Below, in pieces: positions 18,487 through 28,789 of a DNA stretch of 40,768 bases; the stretch's first letter is position 1; each line of letters opens with the position of its first letter. The stretch spans positions 1 to 40,768 of the forward strand of contig NZ_CALNWY010000032.1 of NCBI RefSeq assembly GCF_940807255.1, written 5' to 3'. The position numbers were made by a program, and so were the translations under genes. The notes under the pieces were generated by a model that made no database searches, was not told the DNA's origin, and was given only the letters and a program-made list of their open reading frames with translations. The stretch is from Mixta sp. Marseille-Q2659. GTDB taxonomy: Bacteria; Pseudomonadota; Gammaproteobacteria; Enterobacterales; Enterobacteriaceae.

Positions 18487-18551
18487 ATTTTCCTCCTCAG
18501 TTAGCTTGTTAGCTAAGCTTAGGAGAAATAATTGGTTGATGGCGAAGCGGC

Positions 18552-18672
18552 AAAAAAAAAGCCGGTTGTTAAACCGGCGTCGTACGAATCAATTGTGCTA
18601 TGCAGTAATTCAAAAAAGGAAGTAAGACAATATGGAGCGCAACGCCCATCGCTTGACGTTGCATTCACCTGC
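18552..18672 (-). ncRNA. fnrS: Small regulatory RNA FnrS
   Basis: The minus strand from 18672 reads GCAGGTGAATGCAACGTCAA and continues with near-identity to E. coli FnrS, including GCGTTGCGCTCCATATTGTC and TACTTCCTTTTTTGAATTAC. It ends in a GCCGGTT/AACCGGC terminator hairpin and nine Ts. Length is 121 nt, against about 122 in E. coli. FnrS is an Hfq-dependent RNA made under anaerobic conditions by FNR and represses mRNAs of aerobic metabolism. The terminator stem differs from E. coli in sequence but keeps pairing, as expected for a functional RNA. It lies near zntB as in E. coli, where dbpA is the other neighbour; dbpA is absent here. An FNR site is correctly placed upstream. Confidence 0.93.
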
Positions 18673-18707
18673 GAGAGAAAGTTTGCCCCAGCCCTGCCCG
18701 ACGTTTA

Positions 18708-18721
18708 TTGACGTCGATCAG
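18708..18721 (-). promoter_or_regulatory. FNR box of fnrS
   Basis: TTGACGTCGATCAG (plus strand) matches TTGAT-N4-ATCAA at eight of ten defined positions. Its centre is about 42 bases upstream of the predicted fnrS 5' end, the class II activator position. Confidence 0.75.
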
Positions 18722-18757
18722 CTTTTTTCCGCATTTCTACTATTGCCCGCGCAATCC

Positions 18758-19741
18758 CTAGAGCCACTTACGCTTGTGCAACCAGAGCGCAACGCCCACG
18801 ACCAACAGCACTAACATCAGGCAAAAAATCGCAAAGCCATAGTGACTTTCAGCACCGGGAATGCCGCCCAGGTTAACGCCGAACAGCCCGGTAAGGAAGG
18901 TGGTCGGCAGGAAAATCATCGCCAGCAGCGACATGGTATAGGTGCGTCGGTTCATCGCCTCCTGCATGATCGAGGCAATTTCATCGGCCAACACTGCGGT
19001 GCGGGCGATGCTGGCGGAGAGATCGTCAAGGCCGCGTCCAAGGCGATCGGCAATCTCCTGCATACGTCGACGTTCGTCATCGTCCATCCAGCCCAGCTTT
19101 TCACTTGCCAGCCGCGCATAGACATCGCGCTGCGGCGTCATATAGCGCTTCATCACAATCAGCTGTTTGCGCAGCAGTGCCAGCTCGCCGCGCGCCGGAA
19201 TACGCTGATCCATCAGCGCATCTTCCAGCTCGATAATTTTATCCTGCAGGTCTTCAATAAATTCACTGGTGTGATCGGTCAGCACATCACACAGCTCCAC
19301 CAGCCAGCTGCCGCCGTCTACCGGACCATTGCCGTTTTGCAGTTCGGTCAGCACTTCATCAATGGCGTTCACCTTACGGCGACGGGTAGACACGATCAGC
19401 TTATCGTTGATAAAAACCCGAATCGCCACCAGCTGTTCCGGGCGCGAGTCACTGTTGGGGTTCACGCTGCGCAGCGTAATCATAAAACCGTCGCCCAGAC
19501 GGCTGACGCGTGGGCGCATACTGTCGCCAGCCAGCGCATCGCGTACCGCATCCGGAATTAGCGGCGTCGAGGCCAGCCATTCGGCGCTGCCCCGATGGGT
19601 ATAGTTCAGGTGAAGCCAGCAGGGGCGCTCACAGTGAATGACATCTTTATCCTCAATGGGAATCAGACCGCCCTGCCCGTCAAGCTGACAGGCGATAATC
19701 GCGTCCGAAACCTGTAGCGCTTTTCCTTCAATGACGTTCAC
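18758..19741 (-). CDS. zntB: Zinc transporter ZntB (CorA family)
   Basis: CorA-type inner-membrane channel/transporter for zinc of 327 residues, exactly the E. coli ZntB length. The long cytoplasmic N-terminal domain includes [18 protein letters not shown] and [21 protein letters not shown]. Two C-terminal membrane helices flank the family motif GVN in [12 protein letters not shown] and the end [11 protein letters not shown] at 19741 was chosen because GAGG lies six bases upstream and the length then matches. An ATG at 19753 is four codons upstream in frame, and an earlier start near 19804 would add unmatched residues. The fnrS promoter begins shortly after its stop. Confidence 0.95.
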   Translation of the reverse strand: MNVIEGKALQVSDAIIACQLDGQGGLIPIEDKDVIHCERPCWLHLNYTHRGSAEWLASTPLIPDAVRDALAGDSMRPRVSRLGDGFMITLRSVNPNSDSRPEQLVAIRVFINDKLIVSTRRRKVNAIDEVLTELQNGNGPVDGGSWLVELCDVLTDHTSEFIEDLQDKIIELEDALMDQRIPARGELALLRKQLIVMKRYMTPQRDVYARLASEKLGWMDDDERRRMQEIADRLGRGLDDLSASIARTAVLADEIASIMQEAMNRRTYTMSLLAMIFLPTTFLTGLFGVNLGGIPGAESHYGFAIFCLMLVLLVVGVALWLHKRKWL

Positions 19742-19953
19742 GTCATGCCTCATAATCAACGGAATGCAAACGCTACAGTCTAGCCTGCCGCCAGGCAGAA
19801 TCAATCTCTCAGGCCAGCGGATTTATGGCCAGGGCGAACAGCCAACGGATCGCCCTGCCGCACGCTCACAGCGACAGGACATTTTGAAGAAGGCGTGAAT
19901 GCCCCCCGAGCGAAAGCCCAGGGTTGCAGGTGCCAGCAGCGCTGGCGAAAGGA

Positions 19954-21569
19954 TCAGTGCTTCAGGATATAGAGCTGACGGCTGTAGGCAACATCTTCTG
20001 GGTTGTTAATCGGATAGCCTTTTACCCAGGGCTTGATTAACCGCCCGTTGGTATATTGATAAATCGGCGCGATGGGCGCCTGCTCGTCAATAATCTGCTC
20101 GGCGCGGTTATAGTCATCGTTACGTGCCTGCGCGCTGTTTTCACGGCTCGCCTTGGCCAGCACCGCATCATAATCCGCCGATGTAAACTTAGCGATATTA
20201 CCGCTGTGGCTGGAGGTCAACAGGCTTAAGAAGGTAGAGGGCTCGTTATAATCGCCAATCCATGAAGCGCGAATCACATCAAAATTGCCGCTGTTGCGGC
20301 TGTCGATATAGGTTTTCCACTCCTGATTTTGCAGTTTCACTTCGGCGCCCAGGTTTTTCTTCCACATTGAGGCGATAGCGATGGCGATTTTTTGATGATT
20401 TTCAGAGGTGTTATACAGCAGCGACAGCTTTAGCGGTCGGGTCGGGCCATAGCCTGCCGCCGCCAGTAATGCTTTCGCCTGGGTATTCAGTTCCGCCTGC
20501 GAATGCTGTTGCAGAATAGAGGGCTTCGCCGTAAAGCCAGCCACTACATCCGGTGTAAAATGCCAGGCGGGCTTTTCGCCGGTGCCCAGCACTTTCTCTG
20601 CGATAATCCGTCGATCGATGCTCCAGGAGAGCGCCCGACGCACGCGCGCATCGGCGGTCGGCCCGCGCTGCGTATTAAAAGCGTAATAGTAAGTGCCTAA
20701 CTGATCGGGCGTATAAACCTCATTCGGAATGCTCTTCTTCAGCATGCCGTACAGGTTTTTCGGGAAGGACTCGGTAATATCAATATCACCGGCACGATAG
20801 CGTTTGGTGGCGCTGGATTCCTCATTAATCGGCACGAAAGTGACCTGACTCAGCACCGAATGGGCGTCATCCCAGTAGTGGCGATTGCGTACCAGCACAA
20901 TTTTTTCGTTAACCACGCGCGACTGGAGCTGGTAAGCGCCGTTGCCCACCAGATTGCCGGGCTTCGTCCACTCATTGCCCCACTTCTCAATAACCTGTTG
21001 TGGCACCGGGAAGAGGCTGAAGTTGGCCGTCAGGCTGGGGAAGAAGGCCACAGGCCGATCGAGCGTGACTTTCAGATGCCACTTGTCCAGCGCGGTCACG
21101 CCCAGCTTTTCCGGTGCCATTTTGCCCTGGGTAATCGCCCCGGCGTTCTGAATCGCCGCCAGCCCGGCGAACCAGGCAAAGGTTGAACCGTTTTTAGGAT
21201 CGACCAGCCGCTGCCAGCTATAGACAAAATCCTGCGCCGTCACCGGCTCACCATTTGACCAGCGCGCATCCTGACGCAGCGTAAATATCCAGCTTTGGTT
21301 ATCGCTGCTCTGCCAGCTTTGCGCCACGCCCGGCACGATGTTGCCCTGCGCATCCTGGTTGGTCAGCCCTTCGAACAGATCGCGAATCACCTGAATTTCC
21401 GGCAGCCCGACCGCTTTAACCGGATCGAGCGAGGCCGGCTCATCTTTAATATGACGCACAATTTCCTGCTGCTCCGCCAGCGCCGTGCCGGGCGGCACCT
21501 GCGCCGCCTGTGCGGAGGAAAAAGCGTTGCGATTAAAAACGCGCCCAGCGTCATGCGAAATGATTTCAT
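19954..21569 (-). pseudogene. mppA: Periplasmic murein-peptide-binding protein MppA, one-base frameshift
   Basis: Substrate-binding protein of the OppA family that captures the murein tripeptide L-Ala-gamma-D-Glu-meso-DAP for uptake through the Opp permease. The mature part (from PPGTALAEQQEIVRHIKDEPASLDP to AYSRQLYILKH) is intact and very similar to E. coli MppA. The signal peptide (MKSFRMTLGAFLIATLF) is in another frame. The plus-strand A run at 21519-21523 needs one more A, restoring ATLF-SSAQAAQVPPGTA. The repaired protein has 538 residues, against 537 in E. coli. A frame starting at 21498 encodes the mature protein without export signal, but loss of one base in a homopolymer is more likely sequencing error. 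mpaA is divergent and acts on the same peptide. Confidence 0.9.
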
Positions 21570-21724
21570 CTTGTCCTACCCTTAAAGCTGCCGGTCCGGC
21601 AATGCGTATTGGTGGCGTATGCTAACCGGCACTCTAGCGCAAATAATTGATCCCGAACCAGCTATTTTGCTTATTGCCGGTTGCCGCACCGCCGGTTCTG
21701 CGACCTTTTTCACAGGAGCGAATG

Positions 21725-22435
21725 ATGACAATGCAACAGCCACGGCCACGGCGCGGGGCGCTCACGGCGGAAATGCGGCGCTATGGCCGATCGGCGCTGG
21801 GCGCGCCGCTGCTCTGGTTTCCGGCGGCGCAGGGCGATGGCGACAGTGGATTGATTCTGGCGGGGACGCATGGCGATGAAACGGCAGCGATCGTTACGCT
21901 CTCCTGCGCGCTGCGCACGCTGTTGCCGCAACATCAGCGGCATCATGTGGTGCTGGCGGTCAATCCCGACGGCTGCCAGCTTGGTTTGCGCGCTAATGCC
22001 AACGGCGTGGATCTGAATCGCAACTTTCCCGCCGCCAACTGGCAGAAAGGGGAAACGGTTTATCGCTGGAACAGCGCCGCCGGACAGCGGGACGTGCGGC
22101 TCTCAACCGGCACAAAGGCCGCTTCGGAGCCCGAAACCGCCGCGCTGTGCCAGCTGATCCATACGCTGCGGCCCGCCTGGGTGGTTTCGCTGCATGAACC
22201 GCTGGCCTGTATTGAAGATCCACAGTCCAGCCCACTCGGTAGCTGGCTGGCGGCGCAAATGGGCCTGCCGCTGGTCTCCAGCGTCGGCTACAGTACGCCC
22301 GGTTCGTTCGGTAGCTGGTGCGCCGACCTCGCGCTGCCCTGCATTACCGTCGAGCTGCCGCCCATTTCTGCCGATGAGGCGAAAGAGCGCTATCTGCCCG
22401 CCTTAACCGGGCTGCTGAGCTGGCAGGCGCAATGA
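21725..22435 (+). CDS. mpaA: Murein peptide amidase A (gamma-D-Glu-DAP amidase)
   Basis: M14-family zinc peptidase of 236 residues (E. coli 242) that cuts the gamma-D-Glu-DAP bond of imported murein tripeptide in the cytoplasm. Zinc ligands can be read as H49 and E52 in AGTHGDE and H157 in VVSLHEP; NPDGCQLGLRANANGVDLNRNFPAANW is a family signature. ATG at 21725 was chosen because AGGAG lies six bases upstream and MTMQQPRPRRGAL matches E. coli MTVTRPRAERGAF. Its products feed YcjG, encoded convergently 22 bases away, and MppA, encoded divergently, supplies the substrate. Confidence 0.94.
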   Translation: MTMQQPRPRRGALTAEMRRYGRSALGAPLLWFPAAQGDGDSGLILAGTHGDETAAIVTLSCALRTLLPQHQRHHVVLAVNPDGCQLGLRANANGVDLNRNFPAANWQKGETVYRWNSAAGQRDVRLSTGTKAASEPETAALCQLIHTLRPAWVVSLHEPLACIEDPQSSPLGSWLAAQMGLPLVSSVGYSTPGSFGSWCADLALPCITVELPPISADEAKERYLPALTGLLSWQAQ

Positions 22436-22457
22436 ATATTTCTGTCGGCGCGTTGCT

Positions 22458-23435
22458 TTAATTGACCGCCGTCAGGTCAATTTCTCCGCTGCCGAAGCGC
22501 AGAGCGGGCTCCACATCCACCGCCAGCCAGGTGGGGCCGTCAAGATCGATCAGGCGCGCGCGCGGCACCAGCGGCAGCGCGGCGCTGATCGCGCGCGATG
22601 TGCAGAGCATGCATCCCAGCATCAGAGTGAATCCCGCCTCTTCCGCCGCGCTGGCCAGCGCCAGCGCTTCGGTCAGACCGCCGGTTTTATCCAGCTTGAT
22701 ATTGATCATTTCATAACGCTGACGCAGCGCCGTCAGGTTGCCGCGAGTATGGCAGCTTTCATCCGCACAAATCGGTAGCGGATGGATAAAGTTTGCCAGC
22801 GCTTCATCATCGCTGGCCGGTAACGGCTGTTCCAGCATTTCCACACCGAGGTCGGCCAGTAGCTGACAGCGCGCCGCCAGCCCTTCGCTACGCCAGGATT
22901 CATTGGCGTCAACGATCAGGCGGGCTTCCGGCACCGCGCTGCGGATTGTCATCAGGCGTTCGGTAATCAGATGATCGTCCAGCTTAATTTTTAACAGCCC
23001 GGCGCCATTCTCCCACAGCGCCAGCGCGCTACTGGCCATTGATTCCGGCGTATCAATCGTCACGGTTTGCGCCATTTTCACTTTGTCGGGCAGTGTGACA
23101 TTTAACTGCTGGCAGAGCGTGCGCTGTTGCTGACGGCAGGCGAGATCCCACAGCGCTGAGTCAATCGCATTGCGCGCTGCGCCCGCGGGCAGCGCATCCT
23201 GTAGCGCTTCGCGCGTCATGCCCAGTTCCAGCTGCGGCAGCAGCAGGCTGATTTGTGCCAGCACCGACGCCTCGCTCTCGCCATAGCGCGGATAAGGGGT
23301 GCATTCGCCCACGCCCTTAACGCCGTTTTCTTCCAGTTCAACCACCACCACGCCAGCCTGCTCTCGGCTGCCGTGCGAAATCACAAAGGGCTTATTAAGC
23401 GGCCATGCTTCGGGATAAACTTTAACCGTCCTCAT
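22458..23435 (-). CDS. ycjG: L-Ala-D/L-Glu epimerase YcjG
   Basis: Enolase-superfamily enzyme of 325 residues (E. coli about 321) that epimerises L-Ala-D-Glu to L-Ala-L-Glu so the dipeptide can be degraded during murein recycling. The muconate-lactonising subgroup motifs are present: the catalytic lysine pair in LLKIKLDD, metal ligands in VDANESW, LEQPL and CADES, and the second acid/base lysine in INIKLDKTGG. There is no signal peptide. In this window it stands next to mpaA and near mppA, completing uptake, amidation and epimerisation of the murein tripeptide. It is divergent from tpx. Confidence 0.95.
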   Translation of the reverse strand: MRTVKVYPEAWPLNKPFVISHGSREQAGVVVVELEENGVKGVGECTPYPRYGESEASVLAQISLLLPQLELGMTREALQDALPAGAARNAIDSALWDLACRQQQRTLCQQLNVTLPDKVKMAQTVTIDTPESMASSALALWENGAGLLKIKLDDHLITERLMTIRSAVPEARLIVDANESWRSEGLAARCQLLADLGVEMLEQPLPASDDEALANFIHPLPICADESCHTRGNLTALRQRYEMINIKLDKTGGLTEALALASAAEEAGFTLMLGCMLCTSRAISAALPLVPRARLIDLDGPTWLAVDVEPALRFGSGEIDLTAVN

Positions 23436-23610
23436 CTTTTTCTCTCATTCTCAGGAAGATTGTCAGTGGGCTTGATTGCCGCAGCGGTGATAAACCGACG
23501 GCGCAGTGGCGTGCCCAGGGGTGCGTTGTCTACGCTATAATTTCACTGTCTCACCTTTGCGGGTTCCTTTACACTGTTAACCTTGTTAAACAAAAGTAAA
23601 AGGATAGATT

Positions 23611-24114
23611 ATGTCTCAGACCGTACATTTTCAGGGCAATCCGGTTAGCGTAGCAGGTCAGCTGCCGCAGGCTGGAGAAAAAGCGAAGGCCTTTACGCTG
23701 GTAGCAAAAAACCTGGCTGACGTCTCCCTTTCTGAATACGCTGGCAAACGTAAAGTGCTGAACATTTTCCCCAGCATTGATACTGGCGTTTGCGCTGCAT
23801 CCGTGCGTAAATTTAATCAGCTGGCAGGCGAAATGGAAAATGCCGTCGTGCTGTGTATTTCTGCCGATCTGCCGTTTGCCCAGTCGCGCTTCTGCGGCTC
23901 CGACGGGCTGACCAACGTGGTGACCCTTTCCACGCTGCGCGGCGGCAACTTTAAAGATGATTACGGCGTAGCGATTGCTGACGGTCCGCTGCAGGGCCTG
24001 ACGGCGCGCGCGGTCGTGGTGCTGGATGAGAACGATACGGTTGTTTACAGCCAGCTGGTTAATGAAATTACCACTGAGCCGGATTACGATGCGGCGCTGG
24101 CGGCGTTGAAATAA
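23611..24114 (+). CDS. tpx: Thiol peroxidase Tpx
   Basis: Atypical 2-Cys peroxiredoxin of 167 residues that reduces peroxides, preferring alkyl hydroperoxides, with thioredoxin as electron donor. The peroxidatic C61 is in [15 protein letters not shown] and the resolving C95 in SRFCGSDG, the same positions as in E. coli. An AAAAGGA ribosome site precedes the ATG, and a TATAAT lies at 23536-23541. It is divergent from ycjG and convergent with tyrR, with a GC-rich hairpin after the stop. Confidence 0.97.
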   Translation: MSQTVHFQGNPVSVAGQLPQAGEKAKAFTLVAKNLADVSLSEYAGKRKVLNIFPSIDTGVCAASVRKFNQLAGEMENAVVLCISADLPFAQSRFCGSDGLTNVVTLSTLRGGNFKDDYGVAIADGPLQGLTARAVVVLDENDTVVYSQLVNEITTEPDYDAALAALK

Positions 24115-24125
24115 TAACGCGCGTT

Positions 24126-24150
24126 TTTCGCCCCCGCCCGGGGGCGAAAT
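24126..24150 (+). terminator. GC-rich hairpin after tpx
   Basis: Ten pairs between 24126-24135 and 24140-24149 (TTTCGCCCCC with GGGGGCGAAA) close a four-base loop. The tail (TTTACTT) is short, so this is a probable tpx terminator. Confidence 0.6.
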
Positions 24151-24314
24151 TTACTTATCCCTTCGGTTATATGTTCCCGCTTTATTTCAATTAGCGCTGC
24201 ACGTCGCTTTGATTATTTTCCATTCTTGTTCTGCACGCTCGCATCCGGCGTTTTTCAAAGTAAACAAGGGGAAATGTGGCTGTCGATGAGGTCGAATAAA
24301 AACCGACATAATCA

Positions 24315-24336
24315 ACGGGCGCCAAAAGGCGCCCGT
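24315..24336 (-). terminator. Hairpin downstream of tyrR
   Basis: ACGGGCGCC (24315-24323) pairs with GGCGCCCGT (24328-24336) around AAAA, about 23 bases after the tyrR stop on the minus strand. A second small palindrome, GGCATG-AG-CATGCC (24341-24354), lies between them. T tracts are weak. Confidence 0.5.
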
Positions 24337-24358
24337 GATCGGCATGAGCATGCCGCGT

Positions 24359-25924
24359 TTAGCTTTCCGGCTCGCCCTTTTTCTGGCTCAGCCCATACTC
24401 ACGCAGCTTATTGGCAATAGCGGTGTGGGAAACGCCCAGCCTTTTCGCCAGCTTGCGCGTGCTGGGATAGGAGAGATAGAGACGCGTCAGCACCGAACGC
24501 TCAAAGCGGCTGGTAATCTCATCCAGCGAGCCTTCCATCGCCTGCTCATCCAGCGCCAGCTGTTCGGTAAACTCCGGCAACATAATGTCCTGCGGACGCA
24601 GTTCATAACCTTCCAGCTGCGCCAGCGCGCGATAAAGTGCGTTTTTCAGCTGACGCACGTTGCCCGGCCAGTTATAGCGTGTCAGAAATGCGTTCAGCTG
24701 CGGCGACAGTCGCGGTTGCGGCACGCCCTGCTCATCGGCAAAGCGCGCCACAAACAGTTCGGTCAGCGGCAGAATATCCTGCGGGCGATCGCGCAACGGC
24801 GGCAGGTTTAATGTCAGGACATTGAGTCGATAAAAGAGATCTTCGCGGAATTCACCGCGCTGCACCAGCTCGGTCAGATTGCGCTGCGTGGCGCAGATCA
24901 CCCGCACATCAACGTGAACCTCATGCTCTTCGCCGACGCGCCGGAAGGTGCCGTCGTTAAGAAAACGTAGCAGTTTGGTCTGCATGCGCGGCGACATCTC
25001 GCCAATCTCATCCAGCAACACCGAGCCGCCATTAGCCTGCTCAAAAAAGCCTTTTTTCCCTTCCAGCGCGTTGGGATAGGCACCCGGCGCATGGCCGAAC
25101 AACTCGCTTTCCGCCACATCATCCGGCAGCGAGGCGCAGTTCAGCGCCAGGAATGGCTTTTTCCCGCGCGCACTGCGTAAATGGCAGGCGCGCGCCAGCA
25201 TATCTTTGCCGGTGCCGGTATCGCCCACAATCAGCAGCGGCGCGTCGAGCATCGCCAGCTTGCGCGCCTGTTCGATGACCTGACGCATTTTGGGGCTGAC
25301 CGCCACAATGTGCTGAAACTCGCTGTCATCATTGACCGCCAGATTTTGCAGCTGCCGCCCCATGCGCGCGGTTGATTTCAGCATTACCATGGCGCCCACC
25401 GGCAGCGTGGCACCCTCTTCTTCAGCGGTATAAACCGGGCGCGCCTCCAGCAGGAAGTCTCGCCCCTGGATGACGACGCGTTGCGTCTGCGCTTCGATAC
25501 GCTCGCTCTCCAGCCAGCGGCTGAAGTTAAAGCCTGTGACCAGCGTCGCCACGGTGCTATTGCGAATTTTATGCTCATCCAGACCGAACAGGCTCTGCGC
25601 CGCCGGGTTAGCCAGCTCGACCTTGCCTTTCATATCAATGGAAAATACCGGTTCCGGCATAGCGGTCAGCAACGCGCTCAGTGCGCGATGTTCACGCTCC
25701 GACGGCATATAGGAAATGGTGCGCACATCGGTAACACCCGGAATGCGGCGAATTTCCGCCATCAGCTGGCTGAACTGCTCAAAAGCGATAGCGGAAAAAC
25801 TGAGGTAAATGCGGCCAATCGGCGCAATTTCGATGCCCCGTAAATCGATGCTGCGTTCCACTAACAGATCGAGCAGTTCACGGGCGAGACCAATTCGGTC
25901 CTGACAAAAGACTTCCAAACGCAT
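24359..25924 (-). CDS. tyrR: Transcriptional regulator TyrR of aromatic amino-acid genes
   Basis: TyrR represses or activates genes of aromatic amino-acid synthesis and transport in response to tyrosine, phenylalanine and tryptophan. The 521 residues (E. coli 513) show an N-terminal ACT domain (MRLEVFCQDRIGLARELLDL), a PAS domain around 85-130 and an AAA+ domain with Walker A GDTGTGKD at 234-241. A C-terminal helix-turn-helix follows, with RKLAKRLGVSHTAIANKLREYGL. The sigma-54 contact loop GAFTGA is replaced by GAYPNA, as expected for TyrR, which works with sigma-70. It is a single gene, convergent with tpx. Confidence 0.96.
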   Translation of the reverse strand: MRLEVFCQDRIGLARELLDLLVERSIDLRGIEIAPIGRIYLSFSAIAFEQFSQLMAEIRRIPGVTDVRTISYMPSEREHRALSALLTAMPEPVFSIDMKGKVELANPAAQSLFGLDEHKIRNSTVATLVTGFNFSRWLESERIEAQTQRVVIQGRDFLLEARPVYTAEEEGATLPVGAMVMLKSTARMGRQLQNLAVNDDSEFQHIVAVSPKMRQVIEQARKLAMLDAPLLIVGDTGTGKDMLARACHLRSARGKKPFLALNCASLPDDVAESELFGHAPGAYPNALEGKKGFFEQANGGSVLLDEIGEMSPRMQTKLLRFLNDGTFRRVGEEHEVHVDVRVICATQRNLTELVQRGEFREDLFYRLNVLTLNLPPLRDRPQDILPLTELFVARFADEQGVPQPRLSPQLNAFLTRYNWPGNVRQLKNALYRALAQLEGYELRPQDIMLPEFTEQLALDEQAMEGSLDEITSRFERSVLTRLYLSYPSTRKLAKRLGVSHTAIANKLREYGLSQKKGEPES

Positions 25925-26201
25925 TGGGTAGGCCTTATGGAGTTTGGTAACAGCGAGTGATGAAATAATACGTCAACTTGCAGTAAGCCAGAAGCGCTCT
26001 GTCAGGATAAGTTGACAGAGACCGGCTACAACGTCACGGAGTGTAGCGAAAGTGTTAGCGATAATCATGCGCTTCCGCCATTTTTTAGAGGTTTATAACA
26101 AATTAGTGACGTCTGCCAGAATGGTGGTGGGAAAAGCCGCTTATTTTTCCGCTTTTATGCCGCTGAGCGTTCAGCGGCGGTCAGATTTATTAACAGGCTT
26201 T

Positions 26202-27256
26202 CTATTTGTCGGTTTTTGCTGTGCGTGACTGCAGCGTGGTTTTTAACTGATTAATCAGCTCACGCCGAAAATCGCCCAGCTGCGGACGATCGTCAAGCCA
26301 GGGCAGCGGACGGCACAGCTCCATCGCCTTGATGCCCAGCCGCGCCGTCAGCAGTCCTGCGCCGATGCCCTGCGCTGCACGCGCGGAAAGCCGGGCGGCC
26401 AAATCCTGCGACAACCAGTCCATGCCGACTTCACGCACCAGTTCAGAAGCACCGGCAAAGGCGATATTCAGTAATACCAGGCGAAACAGACGCAGCCGGC
26501 TGAAATAGCCGAGCTGAATGCCATATACCGCTGCGATGCGGTTAATCATGCGCAGGTTGCGCCAGGCGATAAAGGCCATATCAACCAGCGCCAGCGGGCT
26601 GACGGCGATCATTAGCGTCGCTTCGGCGGCGTTACGGCCAATCTCGGCGCGCGCCTGCCGATCGAGTACCGGCTGCACCAGCTGTGCATAGAGCGCCACC
26701 ACTTCCCGATCGTTATGGGTTTCATGCAGCGACGCCTGCCAGCGCTGTAGTGCCGGATGCCCCTGATCGAGTCCGGCCTGCTGCGCCAGTTTTTCACAAA
26801 ATTCCCGTCCGCGTCCCATACCGTGACTGTTTAACAGCTCGCGACCTGTTTCGCGTTCTTCCGCCCGCTGACGCAGCTGATAAAGATGACGCCACTCCGT
26901 TACCAGCGCACCGGCGCCCGCCAGAACGATAAGCAATCCAGCGGCGCCGGCGCCGAGGGAAAACCAGGCCTGATGCTGCCAGGCATCGACCATCCACTGC
27001 ACGCCCTGCGCCACCGCGCTGGCGGCAAACAGACCGATCCCGGCCATTACCATGCGACGCCAGATGCTGCGCTTAGCGAGCGCGGCCTCAACAGGCGTTC
27101 ATCGGCAGGCTCGATGATCAGCGCATCGTCCTCCTGCTGTGCAGTAAAATGCAGCTCCGCCTCGGTGAAATGCTGCGCCGGTTTCAGCGCATCCGGCTTT
27201 TCGCTGGATAGCGGTTGCGCAAAATCGATGCGCGGTTTTAATGGCGGTTGGTTCAT
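26202..27256 (-). pseudogene. ycjF: Inner-membrane protein YcjF (DUF697), one-base frameshift
   Basis: YcjF is a DUF697 membrane protein encoded with the P-loop protein YcjX behind the psp genes. The N-terminal piece (27047-27256) is acidic and disordered (MNQPPLKPRIDFAQPLSSEK to about IIEPADERL). The frame must then shift near 27093-27097 to [20 protein letters not shown], where the membrane segments and the strongly conserved [36 protein letters not shown]-type core follow. One added base, probably a second C on the plus strand near 27096, gives 351 residues, against 353 in E. coli. The second frame, read alone from 27053, lacks the N-terminal 69 residues. Its start is four bases before the end of ycjX, so the two are translationally coupled. 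Confidence 0.88.
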
Positions 27257-28649
27257 CGCAGTTTATCTCCCAGTAAAAATTCCAGCGCGGCATCCATGCG
27301 GATATGCGGCAGCGGTCGATCCACGTCCAGCCGCTGCGGCCGGAACTGTTCAAAATGAAATCCCTGCTGTTGCCAGAAAGCGCTGCCCGGCAGGCGCGAC
27401 GGCACCTCGCCCGGAAAGACGGTTAACGGCGCGCTGTCGCTGAGACGATGACCGCGCAGCGCCGGGATCTGTTGGCCCTGATGATCCACCGGGCCGCTTT
27501 GCGTCGCCTGCACCGAAGCCAGCCCGGGCAATCCATATTAATGCCCTCAAAGGCGGCGTTTTGCCACGCATCCTGTACCAGTTGCTGCAGCAGCGACACC
27601 AGGTTGGCATGCTGATCGGCAGTAATATGGTCTGCTTTGGTGGCAGCGAACAGTAGCTTATCAATCACCGGGGAAAACAGGCGGCGGAACAGCGTGCGCT
27701 GCCCGTAATGGAAACTTTGCATCAGCTGCGTCAGCGCCAGGCGCATATCGTTAAACGCCTGCGGCCCGCTGTTCAGCGGTTGCAGGCAATCCACCAGCAC
27801 GATCTGGCGATCGAAGCGCAGGAAGTGATTTTTATAAAAACCTTTGACGACGTGCTGACAGTAGTAATCGTAGCGGGCGCGCAGCATGGCGATATTGCTG
27901 CCCTTATCGGCCTGCGCCAGCCGGGCTTCATCGCCCTCTTTCAGCTGCGGCCACGGGAAAAACTGCAGCGCCGGCGCGCCAGCCATATCGCCCGGCAGCA
28001 CAAAGCGCCCCGGCTGAATGAAATGCAATCCTTCCTGTTTGCAGCGCAGCAGATAGCGCGTCCAGGCATCGGCTATCGCGGCCAGCCGGTTTTCATCAGC
28101 TGGCGCCAACGGATCGAGCGTCGCGCAGAGCTGCCGCCATTCAGCCGCCCACTCCGCCCGATCGCCCTGTAGCAGGCCGTTCATCTGGCGTGACCAGCTG
28201 AGATAATCCTGTGCCAGCATCGGCAAATCGAGCAGCCATTCGCCCGGATAATCGACAATCTCCAGATAGAGCGTCGCCGTCTGTTTGAAATGGCGCAGCA
28301 GGGAATCCTGCGAGCGAAAGCGCAGCGCCAGCTGCATTTCGCTGACGCCGCGCGTCGGCGTCGGCCAGGCGGGCGGATCGCCGTACAGCTGCGCCAGCCC
28401 TTCATCGTAGGTAAAGCGCTGAATGCCCATATCGCGCTGCGGTACGCGTTTCACGCCCAGCAGACGATCTTCGCGCGCCACCGAGAAGAGCGGCAGCCGC
28501 GCTCCACCGTGAATATTAAGCAGTTGATTAACTAATGAGGTAATAAAAGCGGTTTTTCCGCTGCGGCTCAGGCCGGTCACCGCCAGCCGTAAATGACGAT
28601 CCACGCTGCGGTTCATCAGTGCTGTCAGTTCGCTTTGAATTCGTTTCAT
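27253..28649 (-). pseudogene. ycjX: P-loop NTPase YcjX (DUF463), one-base frameshift
   Basis: YcjX is a GTPase-like protein of the DUF463 family, part of the psp-linked ycjXF pair. Walker A is GLSRSGKT at about residues 26-33, near the N-terminus (MKRIQSELTALMNRSVDRHL). The frame holds to FEGINMDC, then breaks at about 27519-27526 (CCCGGG context). The C-terminus GLASVQATQSG...PHIRMDAALEFLLGDKLR continues in the next frame to 27253. One added base gives 465 residues, the same as E. coli YcjX. Nothing else is degraded, so a sequencing error is likely. Confidence 0.9.
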
Positions 28650-28789
28650 CAGGCTCGTCCCTGCGGCATCAAGAATAAGCCGGGAGATTATCAGGGCTCC
28701 CGGCAGAGTGATCCAGTGTACTGCATTAAGGAAAAGAACGGATAACGGGAGGCGCGCCCGCGTAAATAACGACGGCGCGCTGGCGCTGC

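Noticed and set aside
18134-18625. 163-codon plus-strand open frame after ttcA
   Set aside because: Its glycine/serine repeat is the antisense of the proline-rich gene, and it also overlaps the end of ttcA and fnrS.
25925-26201. TyrR boxes upstream of tyrR
   Set aside because: I looked for TGTAAA-N6-TTTACA and found no convincing match in this 277-base gap.
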